A DNA stretch of 6,756 bases from Bacteroidota bacterium (lineage in GTDB: Bacteria > Bacteroidota > Bacteroidia > Bacteroidales > Prolixibacteraceae), in the NCBI GenBank assembly GCA_030691295.1, contig JAUYEQ010000201.1, positions 1 through 6,756 on the forward strand. The letters run 5' to 3'. The notes beneath the pieces were generated by a model. The model was not told the DNA's origin, did not search any database, and saw only the letters and a program-made list of their open reading frames with translations. Of the stretch, positions 5,446 to 6,756 are shown piece after piece (the stretch's first letter is position 1; each line of letters begins with the position of its first letter). The translations under genes and the position numbers were made by a program.

Positions 5446-6684
5446 ATGAAAAACACCTATCTAATTGTCTGTATTTATGTTATTTGTTTGTTGTTATTGT
5501 CTTCCTGTAACGATGATGATAGTCCCGAAATTATCACCAAATCGAAATTGTCGGGCTTTATTCAGAAAGGACCATTCCTCAATGGCACGTCTATTTCAAT
5601 TTCAGAACTAAAAACTGATTTGTCGCAAACGGGAAAATCTTTTAATTCTCAGATAAAAGACAATCAGGGAACTTTTGAGCTCGCCAATGTTCAATTATCG
5701 TCACCTTTTGTGGAATTAAAAGCCGACGGATTTTACTTCAATGAAGTAACCGGCGAAACCTCAAAATCACAAATCACACTGCTTGCTTTGGCAGATGTTA
5801 CCAGTATTAATACGTTAAATGTGAATGTATTGTCAACTTTGGAAAAAGCAAGGGTGGAGAATCTTGTTGCTGTTGGGCTTTCGTTTGCCGATGCGAAGAA
5901 AAAAGCGCTTAGTGAAATTCTGGCCATTTTTAGCCTGAACAAAAATGATATCCAAAGTTCAGAATTGTTGGATATTAACAAAAGTGGCGACGACAATGCC
6001 ATTTTGCTGGCCATTTCCTCCATTTTGCAAGGTTTTCGCACAGAAGCAGAATTGTCCGAACTTTTGGCAAACCTGAGTGCAGATATCAGTACAGATGGAA
6101 GATTGGATAATACAGTGCTGGGAACTTCATTGATCAGTCACGCAAAAGTACTGAACCCGTTGAAAATAAGGGAAAACCTTGAAAAAAAGTATCAGGAAAT
6201 CGGAACAACCGCTCAGGTTCCTGAATTTGAAAAATACATTGCTTCGTTTGTGAATAATTCAACATTTAATGCAGTCAGTTTATTTTCTTACCCGAAAATT
6301 GTGGATGATGGTTTAAATATACTGAATGATGAAAATTTAGTTTTTCCTTCAGGACTTGGTGGACCTCCACCCAGTGTTACTCCATATTCATATCTTTCAG
6401 TAGCTACTATCAAAGGTTTAAGCCTAAAGATAAAACTGGAGTATGTTGAGGGAGGTGATTTAATTTCCGGCTACTGGGGCTATAACCCCAGTAGTAATAT
6501 AAACTGGAAAGTTAGTGATTATAATTTTGTTAACAATTCCCAAACTTTTGAGGTGGTTGAAAGTGGTAAAGCCTGCAATTTAAGGATGGTATTTATGGTT
6601 GGCAATGGTGTTAAAATCCGCATCAGCTATTTTGAAAACAATAATTTAGTCGCTTCCAGAACAAGGATTATTACTGTAAATTGA
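5446..6684 (+). CDS. Surface-type lipoprotein of unknown function with a conserved Bacteroidota N-terminal domain
   Basis: This 412-residue protein has a lipoprotein signal peptide: the hydrophobic segment to residue 18 ends in the lipobox LSSC with C21 as the lipidated residue. NDDD follows, resembling the acidic lipoprotein export signal that sends Bacteroidota lipoproteins to the cell surface. Residues ~34-270 look like a conserved domain known to me only as uncharacterised. It includes SGFIQKGPFLNGTS (36-49), a beta-rich carboxypeptidase-regulatory-like start, then a helical part with NVNVLSTLEKARV, GDDNAILLAI (181-190), SILQGFRTEAELSELLA and IRENLEKKYQEIG. Residues ~275-412 form a separate, probably beta-sandwich tail that is more AT-rich: 27% GC in 6481-6540 against 42% in 5821-5880. 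No enzymatic motif is visible. Position after the alpha-galactosidase may hint at glycan binding, but that is weak inference. Confidence 0.85.
   Translation: MKNTYLIVCIYVICLLLLSSCNDDDSPEIITKSKLSGFIQKGPFLNGTSISISELKTDLSQTGKSFNSQIKDNQGTFELANVQLSSPFVELKADGFYFNEVTGETSKSQITLLALADVTSINTLNVNVLSTLEKARVENLVAVGLSFADAKKKALSEILAIFSLNKNDIQSSELLDINKSGDDNAILLAISSILQGFRTEAELSELLANLSADISTDGRLDNTVLGTSLISHAKVLNPLKIRENLEKKYQEIGTTAQVPEFEKYIASFVNNSTFNAVSLFSYPKIVDDGLNILNDENLVFPSGLGGPPPSVTPYSYLSVATIKGLSLKIKLEYVEGGDLISGYWGYNPSSNINWKVSDYNFVNNSQTFEVVESGKACNLRMVFMVGNGVKIRISYFENNNLVASRTRIITVN
6471..6494. repeat. Perfect 9-bp inverted repeat inside the lipoprotein gene
   Basis: CTACTGGGG (6471-6479) and CCCCAGTAG (6486-6494) are exact reverse complements around a 6-base loop. 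They encode the tail-domain residues YWGYNPSS. No T-tract follows, and coding continues through it. Confidence 0.85.
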
Positions 6685-6687
6685 TAC

Positions 6688-6722
6688 TACTCAGCAGGTG
6701 ACTCGAAGTCACCTGCTGAGTA
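6688..6722. terminator. Perfect 16-bp hairpin after the lipoprotein gene, possible bidirectional terminator or dispersed palindrome
   Basis: Bases 6688-6703 and 6707-6722 are perfect reverse complements around the 3-base loop CGA, with core CAGCAGGTGACT / AGTCACCTGCTG. The hairpin begins 3 bases after the lipoprotein TGA. It ends 1 base before a possible stop codon of a convergent gene. Neither strand has a T-tract after the stem, so it is not a canonical intrinsic terminator. A terminator, an mRNA 3'-end stabiliser or a REP-like palindromic repeat are all possible. The structure itself is certain; the function is not. Confidence 0.6.
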
Positions 6723-6723
6723 A

Positions 6724-6756
6724 TTAATCAACTACCTCTCTGTCATCAACTGTCTT
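6724..6756 (-). CDS. Possible 3' end of a convergent gene (10 codons plus stop), partial
   Basis: Read leftward from the window edge, one frame gives KTVDDREVVD and then TAA at 6726-6724, immediately before the hairpin. The acidic, mixed composition is protein-like, and a convergent gene would explain the hairpin's position. Ten codons are too few to establish a gene or recognise a family. Confidence 0.25.
   Translation of the reverse strand, partial: KTVDDREVVD

Noticed and set aside
1..6756. CRISPR array, tRNA or rRNA genes
   Set aside because: No regularly spaced repeats, cloverleaf-like sequence or rRNA-like conserved stretch was seen on either strand.

Overview
The window looks like a piece of a Bacteroidota chromosome. 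Three things suggest this. Leaders are A/T-rich and lack a clear Shine-Dalgarno sequence. Several genes are preceded by the TAnnTTTG -7 element typical of this phylum. Two exported proteins also fit: a GH36 alpha-galactosidase with a signal peptide, and a lipoprotein whose Cys is followed by Asn-Asp-Asp-Asp, a surface-export-like signal. Genus cannot be read from the sequence; a Marinilabiliales/Prolixibacteraceae-like relative is only a guess.

Layout. The left half (about 1-3154) is transcribed leftward. In transcription order it holds a possible 41-residue small ORF (3154-3029), a flavin reductase-rubredoxin fusion (3016-2270), an N-carbamoylputrescine amidase-like carbon-nitrogen hydrolase (2223-1336), an overlapping HEPN and minimal-nucleotidyltransferase (MNT) pair (1277-580), a decayed duplicate of the hydrolase's last ~22 codons (560-492), and a DUF4395-like membrane protein that runs off the left edge (447 to <1). 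The right half is transcribed rightward: a secreted GH36 alpha-galactosidase (3199-5367), then a surface-type lipoprotein (5446-6684). A perfect 16-bp-stem hairpin (6688-6722) follows. About 10 codons of what may be a convergent leftward gene enter from the right edge.

How the genes relate. The alpha-galactosidase would release alpha-galactose from oligosaccharides outside the cytoplasm. No SusC/SusD pair or regulator is visible, so this is not a recognisable polysaccharide-utilisation locus here. The flavin reductase-rubredoxin is a probable electron carrier for oxygen or nitric oxide detoxification. The amidase would perform the last step of putrescine synthesis from agmatine, but its usual agmatine deiminase partner is not in the window.

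The most notable structure is the HEPN-MNT pair. It is AT-rich and sits between the intact 3' end of the amidase gene and a second, degenerate copy of the same 3' end. The two copies share a 23-bp exact direct repeat. This geometry suggests either insertion at the 3' end of the amidase gene or loss of a tandem paralogue. The HEPN protein also lacks a recognisable R-x4-6-H RNase motif.
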